From NCBI GenBank assembly GCA_017556805.1, contig JAFYMC010000002.1, positions 20,046-84,045 on the forward strand: a DNA stretch of 64,000 nt, in the 5' to 3' direction. Both the position numbers and the translations under genes were made by a program. The stretch's first letter is position 1. Each line of letters begins with the position of its first letter. The stretch comes from Lachnospiraceae bacterium. GTDB taxonomy: Bacteria > Bacillota > Clostridia > Lachnospirales > Lachnospiraceae. The notes beneath the pieces are model-generated. The model had not been told where the DNA came from, did no database searches, and saw only the letters and a program-made list of their open reading frames with translations. Below are positions 1 through 9,485 of this stretch, one piece after another.

Positions 1-123
1 AGCCTGGGGATCCAGCGTGCCCGTATGGCCCATTCTTCGCTCCTTTAATATACCCCGGAGTTTAGCCACCACGTCAAAGGACGTATAGCCTGCTTCTTTA
101 TAAATATTTACTATTCCGTCCAT
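1..123 (-). CDS. truB: tRNA pseudouridine(55) synthase TruB, N-terminal fragment (runs off the window)
   Basis: Only the first 41 codons lie in the window; the gene continues past position 1. The fragment reads [18 protein letters not shown] and later has GHTGTLDP, which is TruB motif I containing the catalytic aspartate. TruB isomerises U55 in the T-loop of tRNAs. The ATG at 123 follows the stop of the DHH phosphoesterase gene by 9 bases, so truB is the next gene of the rimP-nusA-infB operon, its usual place in Firmicutes. Family assignment is secure despite the truncation; nothing can be said about the C-terminal PUA-like part. Confidence 0.93.
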   Translation of the reverse strand, partial: MDGIVNIYKEAGYTSFDVVAKLRGILKERRMGHTGTLDPQA

Positions 124-132
124 GCACCGCTC

Positions 133-1092
133 CTATTCCGAATATTCCTTCAGCTGATGCTCGATTTGTCCGGAAAGATTGTTAATTACATCATGCATGG
201 AACCGTTCATAGTACAGCCAGCCGCCATCTTATGACCGCCGCCGCCGAACAGACAGCAGATTTTACTCACATCCACTTTGCCGTTGGACCGCATGCTGAC
301 CTTATAGTTCTGCACGCCTTCTTCTCTGACCAGGATTGCAACCTCAACCCCCGCTGTTACCCTGAGCTGGTCGATAATGCCGTCCAAGTCCGCCGGTACC
401 GCACCGTAGAGCTGCATCATTTTCTGGGATACACAGGAGAAAATAATCGCCCCGTCCAGCATGAGAATACTCTCCAGCAAACAACGTCCCAAAATCTGAT
501 TCTGCATATAAGTCTTGCGATAAAAAGAATCATCGATGACCTGAGATGCGGAAACGCCCTTTGTAAGAAGCATTCCTGCGGTATCCATAGTCTTTCGGGA
601 GGTGTTGGAGTGCTTAAACACACCGGTATCGTGTACAATTCCCAGATACAAACACTCTGCCGTCTCTTTGCTGATACAGGAATCCTCGAAAAATCCGCAC
701 AACACTTCACAGGTAGAACTGGCATCTCCTTCTACATGGTTATACTCCGCAAACATCGTATTACTGATATGATGATCTATACTCACCGTGTGGGTTGCGG
801 AAAGGAATAGTTCCTCCGTAAATCCCAAACGGTCTCTGCTGCCGCAATCCAGAGCAATAAACAGGTCATACGTCCCTGCATTCTCCGTGGACTGCTTTGC
901 ACATTCCCGGTTTTTCAGGAAGGAAAACGCTGCCGGAACCGACTCCAGATACACATCAATCTGCTTATCCTTCATATTTTCATTTAAATAATTGTATAAC
1001 CCGAGACAGGAACCCACGCAATCGCCGTCCGGACGCACATGGCCTGCAATTGCGATTGTTTTTGCCTCACTTACAATCTGTAATAAATTCAA
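133..1092 (-). CDS. nrnA: DHH/DHHA1 bifunctional oligoribonuclease / PAP phosphatase, NrnA type
   Basis: The protein has the DHH-superfamily metal-binding motifs: GHVRPDGDCVGS near the N-terminus, IDHH in the middle, and a C-terminal DHHA1 domain with FGGGGHKMAAGC. NrnA-type enzymes degrade 2-5 nt RNAs and dephosphorylate pAp, acting in the cytosol. Gene position between rbfA and truB is the standard one in clostridia. Start choice: a TTG at 1092 is preceded by AAAGGAGGGGG with 8-nt spacing and gives 319 aa, the usual family length. The alternative ATG at 1152 adds 20 residues unlike the family and has a weaker purine-rich site only 10 bases after the rbfA stop. The enzyme class is secure; exact substrate preference is inferred. 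Confidence 0.9.
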   Translation of the reverse strand: MNLLQIVSEAKTIAIAGHVRPDGDCVGSCLGLYNYLNENMKDKQIDVYLESVPAAFSFLKNRECAKQSTENAGTYDLFIALDCGSRDRLGFTEELFLSATHTVSIDHHISNTMFAEYNHVEGDASSTCEVLCGFFEDSCISKETAECLYLGIVHDTGVFKHSNTSRKTMDTAGMLLTKGVSASQVIDDSFYRKTYMQNQILGRCLLESILMLDGAIIFSCVSQKMMQLYGAVPADLDGIIDQLRVTAGVEVAILVREEGVQNYKVSMRSNGKVDVSKICCLFGGGGHKMAAGCTMNGSMHDVINNLSGQIEHQLKEYSE

Positions 1093-1162
1093 GGCATCCC
1101 CCTCCTTTATCGAACATGACGCCCGTTCCCCCTTACGCGGAAACGAGCGCATTTCTCTCTTC

Positions 1163-1555
1163 TTATTCTTCTTCCGTCTCTTCCTCGTCGGAACGGTCCG
1201 GAAGCTGTGCGGTCACGTCATCAATTAACTTTGACATGGACACACCGTACGCAATGGAGCGGTCTCCCACAAAGGTCAGCTCCGGCGTATTTCTTAAATT
1301 CAAAGACTTCGCCAGCTTGGAACGAAGGTGGGAAGCCGCACTCTTTAAGCCCTTTAAGGTGTTTGCGATAGCTTCCTCATCGCCCAATACGCTGATATAA
1401 ATCTTTGCCGTCTTTAAATCCGGTGCCACCTCCGCCGCAACCACCGAAGTAAGCGGATGGATGCGCGGGTCTTTGCACTCCTCACGGATTAAGGTGCTGA
1501 GTTCTCTCTGGACCTCAGCATTAATCCGCGTATTTTTTACACTGTTTTTTCTCAT
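1163..1555 (-). CDS. rbfA: 30S ribosome-binding factor RbfA
   Basis: A 130-residue KH-fold protein with the RbfA pattern: N-terminal RINAEVQRELSTLIREECKDPRI and the core TSVVAAEVAPDLKTAKIYISVLG, followed by the LRNTPELTFVGDRSIAYG segment. RbfA binds the 30S subunit and helps mature the 5' end of 16S rRNA. The ATG overlaps the infB stop in a TAATG junction, which indicates translational coupling, and the acidic tail DRSDEEETEEE is typical for clostridial versions. It precedes nrnA in the operon. Confidence 0.97.
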   Translation of the reverse strand: MRKNSVKNTRINAEVQRELSTLIREECKDPRIHPLTSVVAAEVAPDLKTAKIYISVLGDEEAIANTLKGLKSAASHLRSKLAKSLNLRNTPELTFVGDRSIAYGVSMSKLIDDVTAQLPDRSDEEETEEE

Positions 1556-4437
1556 TATCTCGGTACCTCTTCCATGACATAAAGCTCAATCTGGTCAAAC
1601 TCCTGCAGATCATTGAACTTCTCGAATACAAGACCGCACTCGTAGCCGGTTGCCACTTCCTTTACATCGTCCTTGAAACGCTTTAAGGAAGCCAGCTCGC
1701 CTTCAAAAATCTGCTCGCCTTCACGGGTAATACGAGCCTTACAGCCACGTACAATCTTACCGTCAAGTACGTAAGAACCTGCAATCATACCAAGGCCGGA
1801 TGCCTTAAATACCTGGCGAACCTCCGCATGACCGATTACCTTTTCTACAAATACCGGGTCAAGCATACCCTTCATTGCTGCCTCTACATCCTCGATTGCA
1901 TTGTAGATGACACGATACAATCTGATGTCTACCTTCTCGCGATCCGCCATTTCCTTTGCCTGATTATCCGGCTTGATATTGAAGCCGATGATAATTGCAT
2001 TGGATGCACTCGCAAGGGTAACGTCGGACTCGTTTACCGCACCTACACCGCTATGGATAATACGGATAGCAACTTCTTCGTTGCTAAGCTTAAGAAGACT
2101 TTGCTTCACAGCCTCAACAGAACCCTGTACATCGGCCTTAACAATAAGGTTGAGTTCCTTAATGTTACCCGCCTGAATCTGGGAGAACAATCCGTCAAGG
2201 GAAAGCTTTGCCTTTGTATCCGCAATGAGACGCTCCTTACCCTGTGCAATAAATGCTTCCGCAATATTTCTTGCTTCCTTCTCATTCTCGCATGCCATAA
2301 CGATTTCACCGGCATTCGGAACTTCGTTCAAACCTAAAATCTCAACCGGAGTAGACGGCGTTGCTTCCTTTACTCTGCGGCCCTTATCATCCATCATGGC
2401 ACGTACTTTACCGTATGCGGAACCGATAGCAACAATATCACCCACATGAAGGGTACCCTTCTGTACGAGAATGGTTGCAACCGGACCCTTGCCCTTATCC
2501 AGCTGTGCCTCAATTACGAGACCTCTTGCCTTACGGTTCGGATTTGCCTTTAACTCACACATTTCTGCGGTAAGAAGTACCATTTCAAGAAGCTGGTTGA
2601 TACCTTCCTTCGTATGTGCGGATACCGGTACGAAAATGGTGTCACCGCCCCAGTCTTCCGCTACTAACTCGTGCTCGGTAAGCTCCTGCTTTACGCGCTC
2701 TACGTTTGCACTCGGCTTATCAATCTTATTTACCGCAACGATAATCTGGATACCTGCGGCCTTTGCATGGTTAATTGCCTCTACGGTCTGCGGCATTACA
2801 CCGTCATCCGCAGCAACTACTAAAATCGCGATATCCGTAGACTTCGCACCACGCATACGCATGGAAGTAAATGCTTCATGTCCCGGAGTATCAAGGAACG
2901 TAATGTGCTCGCCGTTTACCTCAACGGTATACGCACCGATATGCTGGGTAATACCGCCTGCCTCACGAGAGGTAACATTTGCCTCACGGATGGCATCCAG
3001 TAAGGAAGTCTTACCGTGGTCAACGTGACCCATTACACAGACTACCGGCGGACGCTTCTCCATTAAGCTTTCGTCTTCCTCAGCCTCCTTAAGAAGCTCC
3101 TCTACGATATTAACCTTAACTTCCTTCTCTGCGATACAATCATATTCCAAAGCGATTTCTTCCGCTTCCTCAAAGGTAATTTCCTGATTAATGGAAACCA
3201 TCTTACCTGCAAGGAACAACTTCTTTACCAAAGCGGATGCCGGCTGTTTTAATTTATCAGCCAGTTCCTTTACGGTAATCACTTCCGGAACTACGATGGA
3301 CTTAATCTCTTCCTCTACCGGCTTTACTACTTCCGGCTTAATGAAAGCACCCTTACGATTCGGGTCCTTCTTCTTTAACATCTTCTCCATGGAAGCATCT
3401 TCCATCTCGCGATCCTTCTTCTTTTCTCTTTCCTTATCGCGGTCACGATGGCTGAATGCTGCCACTCTTTGCTCCTTCGTCAACTCATTGGCGAAATCTG
3501 CCTTGATACTGCTTGCAGCACCGCTTCTGCCATCATTACGGCCACGTGCTGCCGGACGCTTCTGTACTGCATCCTTATCCGCATCCTTATCAAAGAAACG
3601 GTCCTTATTAAATCCACCGTTCTGCGGTCTTGCGCCCATGCCGCCTTGCGGTCTCTGACCCTGCGGTCTGTCGCCGAATCTTCTTTCGCCTTGCGGACGG
3701 TCTCCCTGCGGACGATTTCCCTGCGGGCGGTCTCCGTATCTGCGCTCACCCTGCGGACGGTCTCCCTGCGGACGATTTCCCTGTGGGCGGTCTCCGTATC
3801 TGCGTTCTCCCTGCGGACGCTCTCCCTGCGGACGCTCTCCCTGCGGGCGATTTCCCTGCGGACGGTCTCCGTATCTGCGCTCTCCCTGCGGACGGTCTCC
3901 CTGCGGACGATTTCCCTGCGGGCGGTCTCCGTATCTGCGCTCTCCCTGCGGACGCTCTCCCTGCGGACGCTGATTCTGTGCCTGAGCTGCCTTTTCCGCA
4001 GCCTTTGCTGCCTGACGCTCTGCCTGCTGCACATATACATTACCTAAAATATTGATACGCGGCTCATCCTTCTTTTCCACCGATGCCGCTTCCTTCTTCT
4101 CATCCGGCTTTTCAACCTTTTCTTCCTTTTTCTCTGCCGGTGCTGCCTCCTTCTTTTCTTCTGCCGGCTTCTTCTCGGTTACCGGCTTAGCCTTGATCTC
4201 GGTCTTCTTTACCGGCTTCTTCTCTGCGTCATCCTTCTTTGCGGAATCGGTACTCGTTCCCACATCCAGCTTTCCGCCGTTAATGGATACAATACCACGA
4301 ATCATGGAAATCTGCTTTTCATCCAGATTGCTGGAATGACTTTTGATTTCAAGACCGAATCCGTTCAGATAACTTATAATGTCCTTACTCGGGATATCTA
4401 ATTCCTTTGCAAGTTCACTTACCCTCATTTTTGCCAT
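1555..4437 (-). CDS. infB: Translation initiation factor IF-2
   Basis: Full-length IF-2 of 960 aa. It starts at [17 protein letters not shown] (ATG 4437, preceded by GGAGGT at 9 nt; the in-frame codon at 4467 lacks this site). The N-terminal IF2_N helix is followed by a lysine/glutamate/alanine-rich linker, then a long RPQG repeat (about residues 157-266), a second IF2_N module, and the GTPase domain with GHVDHGKT near residue 469, [14 protein letters not shown] near 569 and SAHTKEG. Domains II, III and C follow. IF-2 places initiator tRNA on the 30S subunit and promotes subunit joining. The glycine/arginine/proline/glutamine repeat in the linker is unusual and described separately. Confidence 0.98.
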   Translation of the reverse strand: MAKMRVSELAKELDIPSKDIISYLNGFGLEIKSHSSNLDEKQISMIRGIVSINGGKLDVGTSTDSAKKDDAEKKPVKKTEIKAKPVTEKKPAEEKKEAAPAEKKEEKVEKPDEKKEAASVEKKDEPRINILGNVYVQQAERQAAKAAEKAAQAQNQRPQGERPQGERRYGDRPQGNRPQGDRPQGERRYGDRPQGNRPQGERPQGERPQGERRYGDRPQGNRPQGDRPQGERRYGDRPQGNRPQGDRPQGERRFGDRPQGQRPQGGMGARPQNGGFNKDRFFDKDADKDAVQKRPAARGRNDGRSGAASSIKADFANELTKEQRVAAFSHRDRDKEREKKKDREMEDASMEKMLKKKDPNRKGAFIKPEVVKPVEEEIKSIVVPEVITVKELADKLKQPASALVKKLFLAGKMVSINQEITFEEAEEIALEYDCIAEKEVKVNIVEELLKEAEEDESLMEKRPPVVCVMGHVDHGKTSLLDAIREANVTSREAGGITQHIGAYTVEVNGEHITFLDTPGHEAFTSMRMRGAKSTDIAILVVAADDGVMPQTVEAINHAKAAGIQIIVAVNKIDKPSANVERVKQELTEHELVAEDWGGDTIFVPVSAHTKEGINQLLEMVLLTAEMCELKANPNRKARGLVIEAQLDKGKGPVATILVQKGTLHVGDIVAIGSAYGKVRAMMDDKGRRVKEATPSTPVEILGLNEVPNAGEIVMACENEKEARNIAEAFIAQGKERLIADTKAKLSLDGLFSQIQAGNIKELNLIVKADVQGSVEAVKQSLLKLSNEEVAIRIIHSGVGAVNESDVTLASASNAIIIGFNIKPDNQAKEMADREKVDIRLYRVIYNAIEDVEAAMKGMLDPVFVEKVIGHAEVRQVFKASGLGMIAGSYVLDGKIVRGCKARITREGEQIFEGELASLKRFKDDVKEVATGYECGLVFEKFNDLQEFDQIELYVMEEVPR
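3640..3969 (-). repeat. In-frame 15-bp tandem repeat coding a pentapeptide array in IF-2
   Basis: Twenty-two consecutive 15-bp units encode pentapeptides: seventeen RPQG(E/N/D/Q/G) and five RR(Y/F)GD. They form a higher-order pattern of roughly five pentads ([25 protein letters not shown]). Third-position changes between units show they are old enough to have drifted but are still nearly identical. The repeat opens long open frames on other strands and frames that are not genes. Confidence 0.95.
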
Positions 4438-4444
4438 GTATGTT

Positions 4445-4804
4445 TTACCTCCGTCGTTGATCCTCATGTTCTAAAAATGCCAGTTGTTTCATAATTGCCG
4501 TTGCCAGTCCGGTATCCGTAATGGCCAACGACGCGCGGAACTCTTTTCCCATTGCGTGCCCCAGTTCATCCTTTCCGCCGAACAGATAAACCGGTACGGA
4601 ATAGTAAGTTGCACTGTCGATAAACTTCTTTTTCGTATTGGCGGAAGCCTCTTCGGAAACCAAAATCAATTCCGCTTTCCGCTCCTGAATTGCTTTTTCC
4701 GTTAAAAACTCACCTGCCGCAGCCTTTCCGGCCTTCTGGGCCAATCCGATATAGGAGTAAATCTTCTTCGATACAGCCTCACGCATTGCTTCTTCATTCT
4801 GCAT
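4445..4804 (-). CDS. ylxQ: L7Ae-family K-turn RNA-binding protein YlxQ
   Basis: A 119-residue protein with the L7Ae/L30e/S12e/Gadd45 fold: [18 protein letters not shown] at the N-terminus, [18 protein letters not shown] in the middle and [19 protein letters not shown], typical of bacterial YlxQ/RplGB proteins that bind kink-turn RNA. Its ATG lies inside the 3' end of ylxR (11-nt overlap), and infB follows directly. The order ylxR-ylxQ-infB is conserved in Firmicutes. The precise cellular role is not established; association with ribosomal or RNase P RNA is likely from the fold. Confidence 0.94.
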   Translation of the reverse strand: MQNEEAMREAVSKKIYSYIGLAQKAGKAAAGEFLTEKAIQERKAELILVSEEASANTKKKFIDSATYYSVPVYLFGGKDELGHAMGKEFRASLAITDTGLATAIMKQLAFLEHEDQRRR

Positions 4805-5063
4805 TGCCGTCCGTCAACTCCTTTTCCAATGCTTCGTACACCTCTGTCGGAATCGCACACTGTAAGGAACGTTCCAGTCCTTTGCTCTTTCTGGCTTTCC
4901 TGAAACACTCTATCTGATTACAGAGATAAGCACCTCGACCGTTCTTTTTCCCTGTTACATCTAATACTATAGTGTCCTCCGGCGTTTTTAATACACGAAT
5001 CAATTCTTTTTTTGTCTTCATCTCACCGCAACCGGTACATTTACGAAGCGGAATTTTCTTCAT
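4794..5063 (-). CDS. ylxR: YlxR (DUF448) nucleoid/RNA-binding protein
   Basis: An 89-residue basic protein with the YlxR signature: RKCTGCGEMKTKKELIRV at the N-terminus and KKNGRGAYLCNQIECF in the middle. The family has an RNA-binding-like fold, and members have been linked to the RNase P or nucleoid regulatory context in bacilli and clostridia. It sits between nusA and ylxQ as expected. The CxGC and C...C cysteines are kept. Confidence 0.95.
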   Translation of the reverse strand: MKKIPLRKCTGCGEMKTKKELIRVLKTPEDTIVLDVTGKKNGRGAYLCNQIECFRKARKSKGLERSLQCAIPTEVYEALEKELTDGNAE

Positions 5064-5081
5064 CTACATCAATCCCTTCTT

Positions 5082-6197
5082 CTATTCTTCGCCCATCCAG
5101 TTGCCCATGTCGTCGTAATATCCGGTATTTGCCTTCTTCTTCGGCTTTGCTGCACCGCCCTGTGCAAGCTCGGACTTAATGTCAATCTTGTAGCCGGTCA
5201 ATCTTGCCGCAAGTCTTGCGTTCTGACCCTCTCTACCGATGGCAAGAGATAACTGATAATCCGGAACGATAACCTGTGCGGTACGTTCCTCGGTATCTAC
5301 GGTTACGGAAACTACCTTTGCCGGGCTTAATGCGTTCTCGATCAATACTTCCGGGTCGTCGCTCCAGGTAATGATATCAATCTTCTCACCGCGAAGCTCA
5401 TTTACGATAGCGTTTACGCGGGAACCGTTTACACCGACACATGCACCTACCGGATCAACATTCGCATCATTGGACTTCACCGCCATCTTCGTTCTGGAAC
5501 CCGCATCACGGGATACCGCCTTAATCTCAACCACGCCGTCGCGAATCTCGGTTACTTCCTCCTCAAAGAGACGCTTTACCAGTTCCGGATGGGAACGGGA
5601 TACGGTAACACGCGGTCCCTTGGTGGTTTCCTTTACTTCCATCACGTACACCTTGATACGATCGTTCGGACGATATACCTCGCCGCGAATCTGCTCGCTC
5701 TCCATAAGGATTGCTTCGCACTTACCTAAGTTTACGCTAAGGTTGTTGCCGAGATATCTCTGCACCACACCGGTAACAACCTCTCTCTGCTTTTCGCTGT
5801 ACTGGGTGTAAATTGCCTTACGCTCTTCTTCACGAATCTTCTGCACCACTACCTGCTTTGCCTTCTGCGCTGCGATACGGCCGAAGTTCTTCGGGGTAAC
5901 CTCGATATTTACGATATCACCGATTTCATACTTTTCTGCCGGGAACTTAATGGCTGCTTCCGCAAGAGAAATCTCTTCTACTTCGTCCTCAACCTCTTCC
6001 ACAACTCTCTTTTCCGCCCAAACTACAACCTCACCGGTCTTGCGGTCGATATTTACCTTAATATTATCTGCCTTACCATAGTTATTCTTGCACGCTGCAA
6101 TCAAAGAATTCTCGATTGCCTCCAACAAAATATCCTTGCTGATTCCTTTCTCCTTTTCCAACAGGTTTAATGCCTCAATTAATTCCTTTGCGTCCAT
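5082..6197 (-). CDS. nusA: Transcription termination/antitermination factor NusA
   Basis: NusA of 371 aa with the N-terminal RNA-polymerase-binding domain (about 1-125), an S1 domain beginning near REVVTGVVQRYLG, and two KH domains: VDPVGACVGVNGSRV and LSLAIGREGQNARLAARLTG. It has no C-terminal acidic repeats, as in other Gram-positive bacteria. It modulates pausing, intrinsic termination and antitermination. ATG 6197 has GGAGG at 5 nt. It follows rimP by 31 bases in the same operon, whose leader is structured. Confidence 0.98.
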   Translation of the reverse strand: MDAKELIEALNLLEKEKGISKDILLEAIENSLIAACKNNYGKADNIKVNIDRKTGEVVVWAEKRVVEEVEDEVEEISLAEAAIKFPAEKYEIGDIVNIEVTPKNFGRIAAQKAKQVVVQKIREEERKAIYTQYSEKQREVVTGVVQRYLGNNLSVNLGKCEAILMESEQIRGEVYRPNDRIKVYVMEVKETTKGPRVTVSRSHPELVKRLFEEEVTEIRDGVVEIKAVSRDAGSRTKMAVKSNDANVDPVGACVGVNGSRVNAIVNELRGEKIDIITWSDDPEVLIENALSPAKVVSVTVDTEERTAQVIVPDYQLSLAIGREGQNARLAARLTGYKIDIKSELAQGGAAKPKKKANTGYYDDMGNWMGEE

Positions 6198-6228
6198 AAT
6201 ATCCTCCTTATCGTTTTTTGTTCTTAAA

Positions 6229-6696
6229 TTAAAAATGAATTGCTAACTTTATCATTGCAATGCTCTCTCTCGGAATGGTCAGTGTCTCTTCCTCCGAAAT
6301 GCCAAGCACAATGTTTTCCGCATCATAGCTTACAAGCTCTCCCTCAAATTCCTTCTGCTTGTTTAACGGCTTATACAGCTTTACTTCCACGTCTTCGCCG
6401 ATACTGCGGGCAAAATCCTTCTCCTTCTTTAACTGTCTGCCCAGTCCCGGAGAACTGATTTCCAGGAAATACGCCTCCGGAATAAAATCCTCCACGTCCA
6501 GCAAATCACTCAACTCTCTGCTGACAGCCTCACAGTCGTCAATGGTAATGCCGCCTTCCTTGTCAATGTAGGCCCGTAAATAGTAGTTACTGCCTTCCTT
6601 CACATACTCCACATCCACCAACTCGAAGCCGGTCCGCTCCATAATCGGCGCAAGCAGCGCTTCGGTCTTCTGCTCGTAATCGTCTCTCTTTGCCAT
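6229..6696 (-). CDS. rimP: Ribosome maturation factor RimP
   Basis: A 155-residue RimP: N-terminal alpha/beta domain with TGFELVDVEYVKEGSNYYL and the IDKEGGITIDDCEAVSRELS motif, the EISSPGLGRQL signature, and a C-terminal SH3-like domain. It assists assembly of the 30S 3' domain. Start is ATG 6696, with AAGGAG 5 nt upstream; an open frame extends further to 6789, but that stretch is the hairpin-rich leader and looks untranslated. First gene of the nusA-infB operon. Confidence 0.96.
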   Translation of the reverse strand: MAKRDDYEQKTEALLAPIMERTGFELVDVEYVKEGSNYYLRAYIDKEGGITIDDCEAVSRELSDLLDVEDFIPEAYFLEISSPGLGRQLKKEKDFARSIGEDVEVKLYKPLNKQKEFEGELVSYDAENIVLGISEEETLTIPRESIAMIKLAIHF

Positions 6697-6900
6697 ATAA
6701 TCTCCTTTTTGTTTCGCATGTGGACTCCAAATCGAGTTCTGCTCGCAGAACTCGTGCGCGTGAGCGGTGTCCGAAGGACTATCTACCATTCCGCGAACTG
6801 CGCATCCATTCGAAAGAATACTCTTTCTTAATGCAAATGCTTCTCATTGCATTAAGAAAGAGTGGACTTTCGTCCACTCTTTGCTCAACCTTTATGCTAC
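6697..6900 (-). promoter_or_regulatory. Structured 5' leader of the rimP-nusA-infB operon
   Basis: The roughly 200-nt leader has several perfect hairpins. I: 6857-6882, 11-bp stem AAAGAGTGGAC with GAAA tetraloop. II: 6821-6835 paired with 6848-6862, 15-bp stem CTCTTTCTTAATGCA. III: 6733-6741 with 6746-6754, 9-bp stem. Hairpins I and II share 6857-6862, so they are partly mutually exclusive. A second GTCCAC at about 6719-6724 could also pair with the 5' arm of hairpin I near the rimP ribosome binding site. None is followed by a U-run, so a simple terminator is not seen. Confidence 0.6.
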
Positions 6901-6908
6901 CATAGGTT

Positions 6909-6937
6909 ACTATAGCACGGAAATCTTGAAAAATCAA
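6909..6937 (-). promoter_or_regulatory. Sigma-A promoter of the rimP operon
   Basis: TTGATT (6937-6932), 17-bp spacer, TATAGT (6914-6909), with TG one base before the -10 (extended -10). It lies just after the VWA gene stop and is directed at rimP. Confidence 0.75.
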
Positions 6938-6963
6938 GTAGTTTTTGGAAATTTCATTGGAAA

Positions 6964-9348
6964 TTATTTGGATAATTCTTTCCAATAATAAAACTCAATA
7001 AAATCAATTCGTTCTCCCTTGTTTCCGAACACACCGTCCGTATCATAGAAGGCATAGTCCCATACATCCTCTCCTTCGCTTTTTAATAAAGACGAAATCG
7101 ATTTTTCTCTTCTTACCGTTAAAATGAATTCCTCTCCCGGATAATTGGTATTATACACATAGAAACGATATTCCGACGGATTGGCTACACTCCGTTCGAT
7201 TCGGATCACATTTGCCACATGGTTCGGAGACCCGATAATTAACGGAATGCCTTCTCGCACCTTCTGTATTATCGTTTCAAACCGTTCCCTCTTTGCGGTC
7301 GGGCTGTCTTCCCACTTGATTCCGTAACACATATCGATTTTTTCTATATTCTCCGTATCCTGACAGGCCATCAGATTGTTCAGTGCGCGAATCAATTCAT
7401 AAATCTCCCGGTCATTTCCCGTTAAAGTAGTGTCATCCACATCAATAAACGTAAGTGCCGGCACTTCACCGGAAGAAGCTTCTTTCCCGTCACTCCATAC
7501 AAAGCCTGCATCCATCGGAACTTCCTTTAACACAAAGAGCGGGTAGTCTTCAATATACCGCTTCCATACATCTGTCAGTGCCAGACGCGATTCATCTGTC
7601 GTATCCCGTTTCCATTGTCCTGTCGATTGGTTAAAAGAATCGAATCGTGTAAACTTATACTTTTCATACAACGGCACCTTATTACTCATCAGGTCCGTCT
7701 CTCCTTCATATCCCGGAACATCGAAAAAATCATAGGAGTTCCCGTAATAGTCCGGTCCCTGAAAAGACGTTCTGCTCATCGGAAGCATTCCCTTGTAGTA
7801 CAACTGTGCGAACAAACTCATACCGTAGCACTGACCTTCTATTACTTCCGTTCCGTCAAAGAAATAATAGTTTTTAAAGGAAAAACCGTCTCTCTTGACA
7901 TCAAATCCGCTGTCTGCCACCGATACATAATCAAACTCGCCGTCTTCATCCGCATCCACATAGTTATAATTCATGCCGGCAGTTATACGTTCATTTACAT
8001 GGTCTAACACATCCGCACTGTTGGCATAGATATAAGATCCGCCGGTATTGGCACTTAACGTCGTCAGATAATTTGCGTCCACCTTACTTCCCAGACCAAT
8101 GGTAATGACAGTAATGCCTTTTGCTACCGCACGCTTGGTTGCATCGTCTAACTCGTAACAAAACAGCCCGCTTTCCGTAGTGGCACCATCGGTAAGAAGG
8201 ATGATATAGCGCTTTTCTCCGTTATTTTCCTTCTCAAACTTCTCGGTTGTCTGAATCACCGCATTATTAATATAAGTGCCGTTGAAATTTTCATTTTCAT
8301 TGATTCCGTCAATAGCAGCATTTAATACTTCCTCATCATTCGTCCACTCCGATGTAAGCTCCCGATAGGATGCAGTAAACTTGGATACGAAGAAATCGCA
8401 GGAATCCTTTGAGTCTGCCACAATCTGCTTTGCCAAAGCTAAACGCTTCATTTCCGGGTCATTGGCATCACTTCCCTCCATATCGTACATGGAGCCGGAA
8501 TTATCAATGAGAATCGCCACCTTCGGTCGCGGCGTCTCTGTTTTAGACACCTCTGCAACGGTAGAGTCCGCCAGTGCATACATGCTGAAGTGCTCCAATT
8601 CCGCGATAACCGTTCCCATTCCGTCATTCTTACATGCTACCGGCAAAAGTTCCAACTGTTCCGACACCTGATAGATTCGTAAGGTTTCCGGGGTGTACCC
8701 CTGACGCCTTGCCTGCTCCGCATCATAGGTCAGGGTTAAGGTAGCAGACTCAAACTCCCTTCCTTTTAAATAGAACTCATGCACCTCTCCGTAGATTCCA
8801 GGCAAAGCGGAAAGACCGGACTCGGACTCAAGCCCTGTATACAGGCTATAGATATTTGCGGCACCTTCAATGGACAGCGTACCGCCCTCTAAGGCCACCT
8901 CCCGTTCAAACAGACGCTTTCTGTCGTCCTCTTTGCCGTCACTGCACTTTTCCTTCGGGTCAAGGCCGGCCAGAAGTTCCTCCCCGTCCAACAAACCGTC
9001 CCCGTCCGTGTCTTCGGACAACGGGTCCGTCCTGCTTACCGTACGCTCGTACAGGTCATCCAGACCGTCTCCGTCCGTATCTGCAGAAAACTTATTGAGT
9101 CCTAACCGTTCCTCTTCTCCGTCCTTAATCCCGTCCCCGTCCGTATCCGCCTCCGAATCCGTCTTAGAGTACCCGGCAGTAAGGGCAGCAAGCATCACAT
9201 CGATTTCCTTCTCTTCTTTTTTCTTTTTCCCGTCCGTATCCTCCGTACGGTCCCGGTTCAAAAACAGTACGCTTACCGCAACACCTGCTCCGATCAGTAA
9301 AACACCGATTACGATTGCAAGTATCAACCACTTTTTCTTCTGTTTCAT
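6964..9348 (-). CDS. Membrane-anchored surface protein: calcium-binding repeats, VWA domain and papain-like C-terminal region
   Basis: A 794-residue protein. Residues about 8-30 form a signal anchor or signal peptide. Residues about 65-130 carry three thrombospondin-type-3/EF-like repeats (DTDGDGIKDGEE, DTDGDGLDDLYE, DTDGDGLLDGEE). A VWA domain follows with the MIDAS DNSGSM near residue 281 and LLTDGATTES. The C-terminal third has GQCYGMSL (Cys near 506), HVANVIRIE (His near 709) and YNTNYPGE (Asn near 733). This order of Gln-Cys, His and Asn/Asp fits a papain-like cysteine peptidase fold; that is inference. The gene stands alone behind a c-di-GMP-I riboswitch and terminator, with its own AAAAGGAG site. 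Likely role: c-di-GMP-controlled surface adhesion or proteolysis. Confidence 0.85.
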   Translation of the reverse strand: MKQKKKWLILAIVIGVLLIGAGVAVSVLFLNRDRTEDTDGKKKKEEKEIDVMLAALTAGYSKTDSEADTDGDGIKDGEEERLGLNKFSADTDGDGLDDLYERTVSRTDPLSEDTDGDGLLDGEELLAGLDPKEKCSDGKEDDRKRLFEREVALEGGTLSIEGAANIYSLYTGLESESGLSALPGIYGEVHEFYLKGREFESATLTLTYDAEQARRQGYTPETLRIYQVSEQLELLPVACKNDGMGTVIAELEHFSMYALADSTVAEVSKTETPRPKVAILIDNSGSMYDMEGSDANDPEMKRLALAKQIVADSKDSCDFFVSKFTASYRELTSEWTNDEEVLNAAIDGINENENFNGTYINNAVIQTTEKFEKENNGEKRYIILLTDGATTESGLFCYELDDATKRAVAKGITVITIGLGSKVDANYLTTLSANTGGSYIYANSADVLDHVNERITAGMNYNYVDADEDGEFDYVSVADSGFDVKRDGFSFKNYYFFDGTEVIEGQCYGMSLFAQLYYKGMLPMSRTSFQGPDYYGNSYDFFDVPGYEGETDLMSNKVPLYEKYKFTRFDSFNQSTGQWKRDTTDESRLALTDVWKRYIEDYPLFVLKEVPMDAGFVWSDGKEASSGEVPALTFIDVDDTTLTGNDREIYELIRALNNLMACQDTENIEKIDMCYGIKWEDSPTAKRERFETIIQKVREGIPLIIGSPNHVANVIRIERSVANPSEYRFYVYNTNYPGEEFILTVRREKSISSLLKSEGEDVWDYAFYDTDGVFGNKGERIDFIEFYYWKELSK

Positions 9349-9485
9349 TTATTCTCTCCTTTTACTTTATCCGGTTTGAAGCCTATTTCATCATATCACA
9401 TCCCCGAATACAGCTCCACCGTTTCAACCGTACAATTTCTGCTACTCACGGTTGCAAATAAAATACTCCCGAAGCTCCCTTCCCC

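Noticed and set aside
3448-4055. Long open frames on both strands across the infB repeat
   Set aside because: They are by-products of the 15-bp repeat, which has no stop codons in several frames; the products are arginine- or leucine-rich repeats with no ribosome binding sites.
6719-6760. Third copy of the structured repeat in the rimP leader
   Set aside because: It has a hairpin followed by ATGCGAA, like the repeat, but lacks the closing stem and the GAC-GAGCGAC block.
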